Both the position numbers and the translations under genes were made by a program. From JBCCGL01 sp039029275 (GTDB lineage: Bacteria > Pseudomonadota > Gammaproteobacteria > JBCCGL01): DNA of 64,000 nucleotides. Every line of letters begins with the position of its first letter. The stretch's first letter is position 1. The notes below the pieces were generated by a model. It saw only the letters and a list, made by a program, of their open reading frames with translations. It was not told the DNA's origin and searched no databases. The stretch is from assembly GCA_039029275.1 (NCBI GenBank), contig JBCCGL010000009.1:124001-188000 (forward strand). Reading direction: 5' to 3'. Shown in pieces: positions 1-8,920 of the stretch.

Positions 1-318
1 CGGCTCGGGTTCAACGACGACGGGTGTCGCCGGTTCACACAAGATCGTGGTTTTAACCACATACCAGGAGCGTGTGTCACCCAGCGGTTCTGCGCGCGAA
101 TCCGCGAGTCGGCTTTCGCGTCCGTCGCATACCTGTTGCGCCGTGTCGTTGATGGTTTTGAACGCAGAACCGAGATCGTAAGCGTTTACGTTGAGCAGAA
201 AAACGTTCTCGTCGACCGCTTGAACACGCGGGCTTTCGTCGATATCACCCTTTATCGCTGCGCAACCCGCGAGCGCCGCAATCAAGAAGACGCTTGCAAA
301 TCGAAGCCATGAGTTCAT
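1..318 (-). CDS. Putative outer-membrane lipoprotein, 3' end beyond window
   Basis: This reading frame starts at an ATG at 318 and stays open for 106 codons to the window edge, so its C-terminus is missing. The N-terminus (MNSWLRFASVFLIAALAGC) is a lipoprotein signal peptide with the lipobox LAGC; the cysteine would be lipidated. The rest is soluble, with a Cys in VCDGRE and a second in ILCEP. I do not recognise the family. It is divergent from the DM13 gene on the other strand, so the 137 bases between them must hold both promoters. Confidence 0.7.
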   Translation of the reverse strand, partial: MNSWLRFASVFLIAALAGCAAIKGDIDESPRVQAVDENVFLLNVNAYDLGSAFKTINDTAQQVCDGRESRLADSRAEPLGDTRSWYVVKTTILCEPATPVVVEPEP

Positions 319-455
319 GTCATTTGCCTGAATACGGAAACAAACGATATATTTTAGCGGTTATGCGGGGTTCTAACCAATGCAGTTTGAATTCCAATTA
401 CTGTGAACGTCGGGTCGGGCGCCGCTGCGCGCGCAGGCTGATAGAGGGTAGGTGA

Positions 456-935
456 ATGAAAAAACTGTTGCTCGGAATATTTTTTGGCTTGATTATCGGT
501 GGCCTCGTCGGTTTTGCAGCCGGCATTGTCGTGTTTCCATTCTTGTTCCCGCCCCCTGAGGTCAATGAGAAGGTGACGGGAAAATCGATCAACGACGTGG
601 TCGCGACGGGCGAATTTATTCACGCCGACCCGAGTGATCCAATCCACTACGGCTCGGGAAAGGTCACCGTCTACGACGACCTTGTTCATCTCGGTGACGA
701 CTTCAACGTTGCGCCGGGACCAAAATATCATGTGTTTCTGGTACCGGACACAGATGTCACGCCGCAGACCGATGTTGAATCGCGGAATTTTCTTGATCTG
801 GGGCGGTTGAAGGCCTTTTCAGGTAGTCAGAATTACGCTATTCCGGCAGACGCTAACCCGAAGGGGTTTGGATCTGTTGTCATCTGGTGCGAGCAATTTA
901 ACGTTTTGATTTCGCCTGCTACGCTAATGTTCTAA
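456..935 (+). CDS. DM13-domain membrane-anchored protein
   Basis: The 159-residue protein has an N-terminal membrane anchor or uncleaved signal (residues 4-32, glycine-rich hydrophobic) followed by one DM13 domain. Family hallmarks are visible: GPKYHVFLVP, then DLGRLKAFSGSQNYAIP, and a C-terminal SVVIWCEQFNVLISPATL with the conserved Cys. DM13 domains are proposed to be redox or electron-transfer modules in extracytoplasmic proteins; the actual partner is unknown. The ATG is preceded by a purine-rich GAGGGTAGGTGA ribosome-binding site. It appears monocistronic. Confidence 0.85.
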   Translation: MKKLLLGIFFGLIIGGLVGFAAGIVVFPFLFPPPEVNEKVTGKSINDVVATGEFIHADPSDPIHYGSGKVTVYDDLVHLGDDFNVAPGPKYHVFLVPDTDVTPQTDVESRNFLDLGRLKAFSGSQNYAIPADANPKGFGSVVIWCEQFNVLISPATLMF

Positions 936-1088
936 GCGCAACGTTGACGCTTGTTGCACTTTGCCTGTTGATGAAACACAATGCCCGCATGATGACTCAG
1001 GGCAACTTGTTCGTGAACAAACTGAAACCGGCGACAAAACCGGGGGCAGAGGTCAACGCGCGCGCCTAAGCTGGGTCCAAGAGAGTAC

Positions 1089-1124
1089 AAACCCCTGCTA
1101 GCGCCGCTATCAGGGGTTTTTTTA
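1089..1124. terminator. Rho-independent terminator upstream of dapA
   Basis: The 9-bp stem AAACCCCTG / CAGGGGTTT with a 13-base loop is followed by a run of T residues. It sits between the DM13 gene and the dapA-like gene, so it should end transcription coming from the left. Confidence 0.75.
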
Positions 1125-1167
1125 TGCACGTGCGGTTAAATCAACGCACCCACACGAGGAGACAGAA

Positions 1168-2043
1168 ATGCCACAATTTCGCGGATCAATGGTCGCCATG
1201 GTAACGCCGTTTAAGAGCGATAAGGTAGACGAAGATGCGCTGGTCAAGCTGACTCACTGGCACATTGAGCAAGGCACCAACGGGCTCGTGCCTGTCGGCA
1301 CCACCGGCGAGTCACCGACATTGTCGAGCGCCGAGCACAAACGTGTGGTCGAACTCGTGGTCAAGGAAACAGCGGGGCGCGTGCCGGTTCTGGCGGGCGC
1401 GGGTTCAAACAATCCTGCCGAAGCAATCGAATACAGTCAGCACGCCGAGGCGGTTGGCGCAGACGGCGTGTTGCACGTCGCCGGGTACTACAATCGCCCG
1501 AAGCAACCGGGCTTGTACGCGCACTTTAAGATGGTGCACGACGCCTGCAATCTGCCGGTTATTGTCTACAACATTCCGCCGCGCGCGATTGTAGACGTCG
1601 AAGTTGAAACCATGGCCCAATTGGCCGAGCTGCCGCGAATCGCCGGCGTGAAGGATGCTACCTGCGATCTCTCGCGACCGCTGCGCGAGCGCCAGCTGAT
1701 CAAGTCAGATTTTTCATGGCTGTCTGGCGAAGACGCCACAGCGGTTGCCTACAACGCAGGCGGCGGAAACGGGTGTATTTCTGTGACGGCCAACGTTGCG
1801 CCCGCCCTGTGCGCTGAGATGCAAGCGGCATGTGCAGGAGGTGACTACGTCAAGGCGATGGCGATCCAGGATCGCTTGATGCCGCTGCACAGCGCGCTGT
1901 TCGCTGAGCCGAGTCCTGCGGGTGCCAAATATGCGATGTCGCGACTGGGCTTTTGCGAGCCCGACTGCCGCGTGCCGGTTGTACCTCTGAGTGATGCGGC
2001 GCGTGCGGCAGTCGATGCGGCGATGGATTCTCTCGACCTGTAA
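1168..2043 (+). CDS. dapA: 4-hydroxy-tetrahydrodipicolinate synthase (DapA family)
   Basis: DapA condenses pyruvate with aspartate semialdehyde in the first committed step of lysine and diaminopimelate synthesis in the cytoplasm. The 291-residue length is normal. Family residues are in place: GTTGE at 44-48, the catalytic Tyr134 in YNIPPR, Arg139 (which binds the aspartate-semialdehyde carboxylate in E. coli DapA, Arg138) and the Schiff-base Lys162 in GVKDA. The arginine favours true DapA over other N-acetylneuraminate-lyase superfamily enzymes. The start has a strong GAGGAGA site. It is the first gene of a run with a hydrolase and a dioxygenase, an unusual context for dapA, so a catabolic paralogue is possible. 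Confidence 0.85.
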   Translation: MPQFRGSMVAMVTPFKSDKVDEDALVKLTHWHIEQGTNGLVPVGTTGESPTLSSAEHKRVVELVVKETAGRVPVLAGAGSNNPAEAIEYSQHAEAVGADGVLHVAGYYNRPKQPGLYAHFKMVHDACNLPVIVYNIPPRAIVDVEVETMAQLAELPRIAGVKDATCDLSRPLRERQLIKSDFSWLSGEDATAVAYNAGGGNGCISVTANVAPALCAEMQAACAGGDYVKAMAIQDRLMPLHSALFAEPSPAGAKYAMSRLGFCEPDCRVPVVPLSDAARAAVDAAMDSLDL

Positions 2044-2052
2044 CCCCGGTTA

Positions 2053-2820
2053 GTGCCGCACCTTCGCATAAGCACCGGCGCGAGCATTTACTACGAAAAC
2101 ATCGGCGGTCTGAACGACCGCCCGTGTATCGTGTTTCTGCACGAGGGATTGGGATGCTGCGCGATGTGGAAGCAATTTCCACGCGACCTGTGTAGCGCGA
2201 TGGGTTGTTCAGGCGTGCTCTATGATCGAATCGGTTATGGCTTGTCGTCGCCGTTGCGCGAACCGCGCAGCGTCGATTACCTGCATCGGGCGGCATACGA
2301 AGAGCTGCCTCAAATCATTGATTTAGTCCTGCCTGATCGGGAGTATGTAGTTGTCGGCCACTCGGACGGTGGCAGCATCGCGTTGTTGCACGCAGCGCAA
2401 AACCCCAGACGGTTGCGCGCAGTTGTGACGGCCGCGGCACACGTTTCCGTTGAGCCGCAAGCCATTGCCGGGATTGAGATTGCGCAAGCGGCTTTCGAAG
2501 CAGGTCGGCTCGAAGGCTTGCGCAAATACCACGGCGATAAAACCGACACGGTGTTCAAAGCGTGGTCGGATACGTGGTTGTCCGACGCCTTCGCCAGTTG
2601 GAATATCGAAGAGCAACTGCCAAAAATTACTGCTCCAGTGTTCGCTGTTCAAGGCGAACACGATCAGTACGGTACCGAGAATCAGCTCGATTTGATCGTG
2701 CGACAATGCGCTGGACGAGCAGAAAAGCACGTACTCGAAGACTGTGCTCACAGTCCGCATCTTGAAGTACCCGATACGTTCATCGGTTCTGTTAAGACCT
2801 TCATTGATTCGCTGAATTGA
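2053..2820 (+). CDS. Alpha/beta hydrolase
   Basis: This 255-residue alpha/beta-hydrolase-fold protein begins at a GTG nine bases after the dapA stop. The nucleophile elbow GHSDGG places the catalytic Ser at residue 104; the oxyanion-loop region FLHEGLGCCAMW and the C-terminal His in DCAHSPHLE complete the expected fold. No signal peptide is seen, so it is cytoplasmic. The family includes esterases, lactonases and C-C bond hydrolases; the substrate cannot be read from the sequence. Tight spacing suggests an operon with dapA and the following dioxygenase. Confidence 0.8.
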   Translation: MPHLRISTGASIYYENIGGLNDRPCIVFLHEGLGCCAMWKQFPRDLCSAMGCSGVLYDRIGYGLSSPLREPRSVDYLHRAAYEELPQIIDLVLPDREYVVVGHSDGGSIALLHAAQNPRRLRAVVTAAAHVSVEPQAIAGIEIAQAAFEAGRLEGLRKYHGDKTDTVFKAWSDTWLSDAFASWNIEEQLPKITAPVFAVQGEHDQYGTENQLDLIVRQCAGRAEKHVLEDCAHSPHLEVPDTFIGSVKTFIDSLN

Positions 2821-2852
2821 CGCGCCATAGCGGTTGGCGTAAAACAGCTGTT

Positions 2853-3908
2853 ATGGCGTCGCAATTTCAAGCGGTTGATCACTCCAGCGCATGGCGTTCC
2901 AGTACGCGCGCGCCGTCCACCTTCACATTTGAGCTGCAGTCGCGACATCTCGCCGCATTCGACGCGGCGATTGAGTCGGTAAACGCGCAGCGCGAGCCAC
3001 TCGAATCACTTTCCCGCGAGTTTTTTCCATTCGCAGACATTGCAGATGATCTTGCACATTGGATCAATCAAGTCATGCACGAGGAGGGGTTGATCATTCT
3101 CAGCGGTTTCCCGGTTGATCGTTACAGCAAAGACGACATGGCGATCCTTCATTGGGGTATTGGCACGCACTTTGGCACCGCGATGTCGCAAAGCGTGATG
3201 GGCGACAAGCTCGGGCACGTGATCAACGTTGGCGGTAAAGACCCAAAAGAGCGCGCCTACCGCAACAGTATGGAGCTGGGAATGCACACCGATTCCTGCG
3301 ATGTCGTGGCGATGATGTGCCTGCAAAAAGCCATGCAGGGTGGTGTGAGCGGTTATGTCAGTGCGATAACGATTTACAACGAAATTCTGAATCGCCGCCC
3401 CGATTTGATGCCGATTCTGATGGAAGGCTTTTACTACCATCGCTTTGGCGAAGAGGCGCCGGGCGAATCTCCGGTCACCGAGGAGAAACTTCCGATTTTT
3501 TCATTCAAGGACGGTTATCTAAGCGTCAACTTCCTGCGCGCTTACATCGAGCTTGCAGCGGAGGAACTGAACACGCCGTTGACTGAGGACGAACTCGCCG
3601 CACTCGATCTGGTCGACGAAATTGCACACGATGATGCATTCGCACTCAAGTTTGTCACGCAACCCGGGCAGGCGGTTTTTTTCAATAATCTCACCGTTTT
3701 GCACAATCGCACCGGATTTGAAGACTCCGACATACCGGAAGAGAAGCGACACTTTCTGCGTCTCTGGCTGGTGGCGCACGACCCGCGACCGGTTTCGGAC
3801 GCTTGGAGAATCTATGAGGGGCGGGGCATAGAAAAGCAGGAGGGGCGTACCACTGGCTTTGATCGCGCCGACGAGCTCAACTACAGCGAATTTGGCCACA
3901 AGACCTGA
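2853..3908 (+). CDS. TauD/TfdA-type Fe(II)/2-oxoglutarate dioxygenase
   Basis: The protein carries the facial triad of the TauD/TfdA dioxygenase family: His145 and Asp147 in MHTDSCD, and His284 in TVLHNRTGF, followed by RHFLRLW with the arginine expected to bind 2-oxoglutarate. These enzymes couple 2-oxoglutarate decarboxylation to hydroxylation of small molecules. I chose the ATG at 2853 (351 residues); a TTG at 2817 overlapping the hydrolase stop would add 12 residues. The reading frame follows the hydrolase directly, so the three genes 1168-3908 are probably one transcript. The substrate is unknown. Confidence 0.8.
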   Translation: MASQFQAVDHSSAWRSSTRAPSTFTFELQSRHLAAFDAAIESVNAQREPLESLSREFFPFADIADDLAHWINQVMHEEGLIILSGFPVDRYSKDDMAILHWGIGTHFGTAMSQSVMGDKLGHVINVGGKDPKERAYRNSMELGMHTDSCDVVAMMCLQKAMQGGVSGYVSAITIYNEILNRRPDLMPILMEGFYYHRFGEEAPGESPVTEEKLPIFSFKDGYLSVNFLRAYIELAAEELNTPLTEDELAALDLVDEIAHDDAFALKFVTQPGQAVFFNNLTVLHNRTGFEDSDIPEEKRHFLRLWLVAHDPRPVSDAWRIYEGRGIEKQEGRTTGFDRADELNYSEFGHKT

Positions 3909-4178
3909 CACTGTTTTCGCGTCGAATAAGTACTGCGCGCGATCAACGCGCGCTGCTAATTAATCTATCAAGCGATCCTTAACACTGCATTTTGGGGTTG
4001 TCCGAATTTTCGCTGAATTCGATAGCACACATAAACTCGTGCATTGCGGTGAAGAAATGCCGGAATTAAATTGATAGGGCGATTGGGTGGTCGATACGCA
4101 GCGACGCTAACAACGACTCAAGCGCGTCGCTCGTCACTCAAACTGGGTCAATCAACATTTGCAAGTTAAGAATCCTGA

Positions 4179-5222
4179 TCAAATAGTTCCTGATGCAGCG
4201 GGTTCAATCAGGGAGTTGTCAACCACAAACACCTTGTCGGAGGTTAATCCATTCGATTTGAATGCCAGGAGTCTTTCGATTACGAATGAAGTGATTTCCT
4301 GACCTTTACAAACGACCAGCAGATTACTGTCAGTGACGACATCTGCAGCGAGGACCATCGAGCTGGTTAGTTTTTCAATCTCTACCCACACGCCTTTGGC
4401 CGCTGTTTCGATTGCAATGACCTTATGAAACGCTTTGAGAATTCGAGGATCGTACCAAAGACGGTTTGCATCGATTTTTTTCAGGCTTTCATCTGAATCG
4501 CATCCTCGCGAGCAGTAAATATCGGAATCCATAACGATTTTAAGTATGCGCGCGCCGAGGGGAATCTGCTCGCCCGCGATATGGTCGAGTGGCACACCGG
4601 AACCATCAAAGTTTTTACCCTGGTAGAGCACACTGTCAGCGATGGTTTCAAGTCGTGGAATTTTAGACAACAAATGCGCGCCGACGCTCGATTGTTGGTT
4701 GAATAACTGACTTTCCTCTTCGTTCAATTCGAATCCATTTTCGTATTTGGACAACAGTTCCTGTGGAAGAATTACACAGCCGATTTGAGATAGCGAGGCC
4801 ATGGTTTCGTATTGCCAGAGTTGCTTGAGTTGTAGCTGACGTGCGACAGCTCGCACCAGGCGTTTGACTCGAGTGGTCTTCCCAAATGCATCAGGGTTGA
4901 CCATTGAGAGTACGTCACTCAAAACGCCAATACTTCCTGTCAACGTTTTTTCAAGCAGTTCTTTTTCAGCGGTAATCAGCCGATGCTGTTCGATAGCAGC
5001 ATTGATTGTCGAAGCCATTTTGTCGGGATTGCAGGGTTTATTGAGAAACCGAAAAACATCGCCTTTGTTCACAGCATCAATTGCTGTCTGTTGATCCAGA
5101 TTGCCAGTCAGCATAATTCGAACGGAGTCGGGTACGCGCCGAGCGGCTTCGCTCAGAAACTCTACTCCATCCATACCTGGCATTCGCATATCCGATACGA
5201 TACGACCACACAGCTCCGTAAA
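4179..5222 (-). pseudogene. 5'-truncated response regulator with degenerate HD-GYP-like output domain
   Basis: The frame opens right after a TAG at 5223 and reads into VSDMRMPGMDGVEFL, the phosphoacceptor-Asp region of a receiver domain. The first ~50 residues (beta1 to alpha2) are missing. Downstream are the receiver Lys in FLNKPCNP, a linker helix, and an HD-related domain with a corrupted HD-GYP signature (YQGKNFDGSGVP, GARILKIVMDSD), followed by a C-terminal extension. An internal ATG at 5189 could express a fragment, but it would lack a working receiver. The gene was probably cut by the IS-driven rearrangement that created the island on its right. Confidence 0.7.
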
Positions 5223-5311
5223 CTACCGCTCACCTGCACCTCAAACAATCAAACCCAAAATGCAATTACAAGAATACATGCAGAAAATACCTGATCAATT
5301 AGAATGGCAAA

Positions 5312-5361
5312 TTCAACCACGCCCTAACTAACAAAGTGGATCCGTTACTGAGGGCAGGTCA
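5312..5361. repeat. Solo IS3-family terminus (copy 1)
   Basis: These 50 bases, running from TTCAACCACGCCC to GGCAGGTCA, are nearly identical to 17450-17498, where the same sequence forms the right end of an IS3-family element. Both copies have the same orientation. The outer tip, read on the minus strand, is TGACCTGCCC, a typical IS407-group end. No transposase is left here. Confidence 0.75.
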
Positions 5362-5538
5362 GCTCCTTGCAAGCCAACTCTGCGCTCGATCCCTGCTGCA
5401 TACCAATTTCAATCAGCCGAAGGAGCTTGATGATCTCTCCGGGTTTGTAGGTCTTTCTGGGCATAGGTGACCTCCTAGTGGTCCAGTTTAAGTAAATTCC
5501 TAACTCAAACAGCGGACTCGTATTAGGGGATCAGGTCA
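5362..5538 (-). mobile_element. Left-end remnant of an IS407-group IS3 element with partial orfA
   Basis: On the minus strand this begins at 5538 with TGACCTGATCCCC, then a leader nearly identical to that of the element at 8546, then orfA from an ATG at 5464 (MPRKTYKPGEIIKLLRLIE). About 34 codons remain before the sequence is cut by the IS terminus at 5361. The outer end abuts the LysR gene and supplies its stop codon. Confidence 0.8.
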
Positions 5539-6417
5539 CTGTGGTAAATCAGTCGCAAGAAATTCAATAAAAGTTCTCAGCGCTGGCCGCACTTGCCTTC
5601 TAAAGTGATGCACGATGCTGATCGGAGTGGGAGGGGGGGCAAATTCCGGAAAAATCTCAACAATCGTGCGGTTCTCTATCTCCTTTGAAACATAGTAGCG
5701 AGGTAAACGAGCGACACCAAGCCCCTCCATTGATAGAGATTTAAGGAACATCGAATTGTTCGCTCCTATATTCCCACTTACCTTTAAGTTTATTTTCTTT
5801 CCGTCGATCACAAAAGGCCATCGTGAAAATTTTGCAGATGGGCTGCCAATCAGGCAATTATGCTGGGTCAGGTCATGGGGCTGTTTCGGAATACCATGAA
5901 GTTCCAGGTATTGTGGACTAGCGATTGTGCTCATGCTCAATGTTCCAACTGTGCGGCTAATAAGGCTCGAATCGGATAATTCGTCTATCCGTATAGCCAA
6001 ATCGAATCCTTCATCAATGATATCGACTATCCGGTTTATAAGGGCAACAGATATTTCGATGTTGGGGTAAAGATTCATGAATCTAGAAATTGATCCGGGC
6101 AGAAAATATTGCCCCAGAACCATTGGGGCAGTTAGAGATATATGCCCAGTGAGATCCGAGCTGCTATTGCCAAGGGACTTTAGATTCTCAACGTCGGAAG
6201 TAATCTGATTAAGCTTTTCCAAGTAGATATGACCCTCAGGCGTCAGACTGAGAGATCTGGTGGTTCTGTTGACTAGGCGAAATCCTGCCCAGGTTTCAAG
6301 CTCGCTGATCTGACGACTCACCGCTGAGGGCACCACGCCCAAATATTCTGATGCGCGTGTGAAGCTATTTAGCTCGGCAACTTTCTGAAAAAAAATAAAA
6401 GATTTTATGACGTCCAT
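5536..6417 (-). CDS. LysR-family transcriptional regulator
   Basis: This 293-residue LysR regulator has an N-terminal winged helix-turn-helix (SFTRASEYLGVVPSAVSRQISELE, helix about residues 18-41) and a periplasmic-binding-protein-like effector domain. The ATG at 6417 has an AAGGA site seven to eight bases upstream. It is transcribed away from the MRJP-type gene at 6769, the usual LysR arrangement, so that gene is its likely target. Its TGA is the first three bases of the adjoining IS end, so the original C-terminus may have been trimmed, although the length is typical for the family. Confidence 0.85.
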   Translation of the reverse strand: MDVIKSFIFFQKVAELNSFTRASEYLGVVPSAVSRQISELETWAGFRLVNRTTRSLSLTPEGHIYLEKLNQITSDVENLKSLGNSSSDLTGHISLTAPMVLGQYFLPGSISRFMNLYPNIEISVALINRIVDIIDEGFDLAIRIDELSDSSLISRTVGTLSMSTIASPQYLELHGIPKQPHDLTQHNCLIGSPSAKFSRWPFVIDGKKINLKVSGNIGANNSMFLKSLSMEGLGVARLPRYYVSKEIENRTIVEIFPEFAPPPTPISIVHHFRRQVRPALRTFIEFLATDLPQ

Positions 6418-6768
6418 CGGTAGTTCCTTCTTAGTCGAAACCTTAAGTTATCAGAAAAAGTGATATATGTTTTCAAAATATAGATATTTTTCTAATTTAA
6501 TCACAATGCTAAGTTCGATTTCCGATAAAAAAATTTGTCAACGCCAGCGATGAAAAACACCGAAACTGGGAGCGGCTTGGAACCAAACGTAATCAATAGA
6601 TTCAAAGCGGATCCCCGCATGGGTGGCGAGGCCATCTTCAACTTGAGTGGTGGTGATTCGGTCGATCTTCCCCTGTAAATAAGCGAGAGCTGGTCAGGAT
6701 CTCGACTGTAATGGCGGTTTTTCTTCAACGCTTTGCCTGGAACTTTCAACCCAAATAACGAGGCTATT
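6418..6768. promoter_or_regulatory. Divergent intergenic region, LysR / MRJP-type gene
   Basis: This 351-base AT-rich spacer must hold the promoters of both flanking genes and the LysR operator; I could not pick out a convincing T-N11-A site. A 42-codon frame on the plus strand (6550-6678, MKNTETGSGLEPN...) lacks homology I recognise and may be a gene remnant. Frames on the minus strand here look like noise. Confidence 0.4.
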
Positions 6769-7836
6769 ATGAAAAAGATTTGTCCGCTGTTCCTGTCTAC
6801 TTTGCTGAGTCCAGCGATCGCGCCAGCTGCGAATACTAGCGCTGATGATGCAACCGTTCCCGTTGGAACTATGGAGGTCGTCGCCGAGATGGAGCTAAGT
6901 CCTGGAAATGTTGCAACGTCTGAGGAAGGAAGGGTCTTTGCTACTATCCATCCTCTTCGAGAGTCTTCTTTGCAATTGGTAGAAATAATGGACGATAGCT
7001 CCTTGGTTCCATTTCCAAATTTGGAGATGCAGCTGGTTGCAGGAGATACGGCTATTTCAGAGAAATTTGATGACCCATTGGGGCTGGTATTTGATAACCA
7101 AAATCGACTCTGGTTTGTCGATGTTGGGCTATCGCTGGGGCATCCCAGGGTCTTTGCTTATGATATAGACACCGGTGAAGAGCTATACCGATTTGACGTG
7201 CCTATCGAATTCATTACCGACTCAAGCTTCGTGCAAGATCTGGCTATCGATGAGGATCGAGGCTTTATTTATCTAGCTGATGCTGCTGATCCCGCGATCA
7301 TAGTCATTGATGTTAAAAAAGGGTCGTATCGCAGAATTGTTCATGATGCTTCAATGGCATCGGAAGATGTCGACATTGTGATTGATGGACAAGTTCAGAA
7401 ATGGATGGGCAGTCCAGCACGAATTGGGATAAATCCAATAACGCTCTCGGCAAACCGGTCCACACTTTTCTATGGCGCAATGAATGGTGAGAATTGGTAT
7501 CAGCTACCAACCGATAAAATTCGATCGGGAGAGAGCGATGAAAATATCATTGAATCGATTTCCCTGGCGGGTCCTAAACCAGTAAGCGATGGCGTGGCCA
7601 CTGATGAGAAGGGATATCACTACTTCACAAACTTAGCCGGTAGCATTGACGTTCTCACTCCGCAGCAAGAGCTTTACGTTTTAAAGGAGCATGAGTTCAT
7701 TGACTGGCCGGACAGCGTACGTATTAGCGGTGATTGGCTTTACGTTGCTAGCAATCAAATCCATAAATCACCTGCATTCGCAGAACAGGAATATAGCAAG
7801 CCGCCCTATCGAGTATTGCGAATTAAGTATCGATAG
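6769..7836 (+). CDS. Secreted major royal jelly protein / yellow-family beta-propeller
   Basis: The ATG at 6769 follows a CGAGG site and opens a signal peptide (MKKICPLFLSTLLSPAIAPAA). The mature part resembles the MRJP/yellow family: LSPGNVATSEEGRVFATIHP near the start, RLWFVDVG, FIYLADAADPAIIVIDVKKG, and SDGVATDEKGYHYFTN. These are six-bladed beta-propellers related to SMP-30/gluconolactonase; bacterial members are periplasmic or secreted and of uncertain activity. A TTG at 6733 in frame would add 12 residues ahead of the signal and is unlikely. The gene and its LysR partner are bracketed by IS remnants, so they probably arrived by transfer. Confidence 0.8.
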   Translation: MKKICPLFLSTLLSPAIAPAANTSADDATVPVGTMEVVAEMELSPGNVATSEEGRVFATIHPLRESSLQLVEIMDDSSLVPFPNLEMQLVAGDTAISEKFDDPLGLVFDNQNRLWFVDVGLSLGHPRVFAYDIDTGEELYRFDVPIEFITDSSFVQDLAIDEDRGFIYLADAADPAIIVIDVKKGSYRRIVHDASMASEDVDIVIDGQVQKWMGSPARIGINPITLSANRSTLFYGAMNGENWYQLPTDKIRSGESDENIIESISLAGPKPVSDGVATDEKGYHYFTNLAGSIDVLTPQQELYVLKEHEFIDWPDSVRISGDWLYVASNQIHKSPAFAEQEYSKPPYRVLRIKYR

Positions 7837-7868
7837 CTGGCGCGCGTAGAAATGAAAGCCTAAACCTG

Positions 7869-7901
7869 GCGGGGACTGTTTTAATGGTGCCCCGCTTTTT
7901 T
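7869..7901 (+). terminator. Rho-independent terminator after MRJP-type gene
   Basis: GCGGGG pairs with CCCCGC around a loop that may extend the stem by AC/GT, followed by six T residues. It lies 32 bases after the stop codon at 7836. Confidence 0.8.
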
Positions 7902-7933
7902 GCGTTAAGTCTTGATCAGAAATTGAGTAACAG

Positions 7934-8545
7934 TGTAATCCCCCATTTTTAACCGACGGTTTGAATAGAGGACTAAGCTGTCCGCAACAGTCACGTTGGT
8001 GGTATCCCTCCGATAGCCGAATTTGCCCTTTCGTTATTGTATTGCCACAACCAACGTGTTGCCAACAGCTGAGCATTAGCGATACTGCTGAATGTGTGTA
8101 GATCGAGCCATTCATGCCGTACGGTTCGATTGAACCGTTCAGTATAAGCGTTCTGTGTGGGTTTACCTGGTTGAATATAGATCAGCGTGATCCGTTGTTT
8201 GTTGGCCCACGTGACCAGTGCTTGAGAAATATTCTCGGGGTCGTTGTCGCAACGAATTGCGGCAGGTTTCGCACGCCATTCTATGATTTGTTTCAGCGCG
8301 CGTATGACGCGTGCTGAGGGCAAAGACCCATCCACTTCAATACCAAGACCCTCTTGGTTGAAGTCATCAATCACGTTGAATGTACGGAAGGTCTTACCAC
8401 TCGTCAGTTGATCACTTATAAAGTCCATCGACCAAACTTGGTTCGGCGCAGTGGGTACATCAAGCTCACCGGGATAGTTCCGCCTAATCCGTCTTCGCGG
8501 CTTGATCCGCAGGTTTAGCTCCAGCTCTCGATAAATACGGTAAAA
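7934..8545 (-). pseudogene. IS3-family transposase orfB, C-terminal two thirds
   Basis: The minus-strand frame starts abruptly inside OrfB at VFYRIYRELELNLRIKPRRR and continues through the DDE integrase core: Asp in WSMDFISD, Asp in CDNDPENIS (altered from the usual DNGPEF) and Glu in YTERFNRTVRHEWL. It ends early at 7991 after GGIPPT. The element's right terminus is probably near 7934 (TGTAATCCCCC). Its 5' part was removed or interrupted by the left end of the element starting at 8546. It cannot be active. Confidence 0.8.
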
Positions 8546-8618
8546 GACCTGCCCCCCTAATACGAGTCCGCTGTTTGAGTTAGGAATTAACTTAAACTGG
8601 ACCACTAGGAGGTCACGC

Positions 8619-8897
8619 ATGCCTAGAAAGACCTACAAACCTGAAGAAATCATCAAGCTCCTTCGGCTGATTGAAATCGCTATCCAGCAGGGATCGAGCA
8701 CCGAGTTGGCTTGCAAGGAGCAGAGCATCTCTATCCAAAGTTACTACCGCTGGCGAAAGGAATACGGTGGCCTGGAGATTGGCCAGGCTCAGCGACTGAA
8801 GAAACTGGAGCAGGAGAACGCCCCGCTTAAGAAGATGGTCACTGATCTCTCACTCGACAAAGACATTCTCAATGAGGCGCTCAAGGGAAACTACTGA
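8619..8897 (+). CDS. IS3-family transposase OrfA
   Basis: This complete 92-residue OrfA has an N-terminal helix-turn-helix (KPEEIIKLLRLIE ... SYYRWRKEYGG) and a C-terminal leucine-zipper-like coiled coil (LKKLEQENAPLKKMVTDLSL), the standard architecture of IS3-family OrfA. The ATG follows AGGAGGTCAC, a perfect ribosome-binding site. Without an intact orfB in this copy it cannot support transposition alone. Confidence 0.9.
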   Translation: MPRKTYKPEEIIKLLRLIEIAIQQGSSTELACKEQSISIQSYYRWRKEYGGLEIGQAQRLKKLEQENAPLKKMVTDLSLDKDILNEALKGNY

Positions 8898-8920
8898 GCC
8901 CCAAGCGTAAGCGTCGCTGT

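Noticed and set aside
1168..3908. Link between the DapA-type gene and the PhnZ-like gene at 63415 through the 2OG dioxygenase
   Set aside because: Sixty kilobases separate them and no shared pathway motif is visible.
3931..3955. GCGCG/CGCGC palindrome after the dioxygenase gene
   Set aside because: Short stem without a T-run; could be chance in GC-rich sequence.
6501..6749. 82-residue minus-strand frame between LysR and the MRJP-type gene
   Set aside because: Sits in the promoter region of both genes, no motif, no ribosome-binding site seen.
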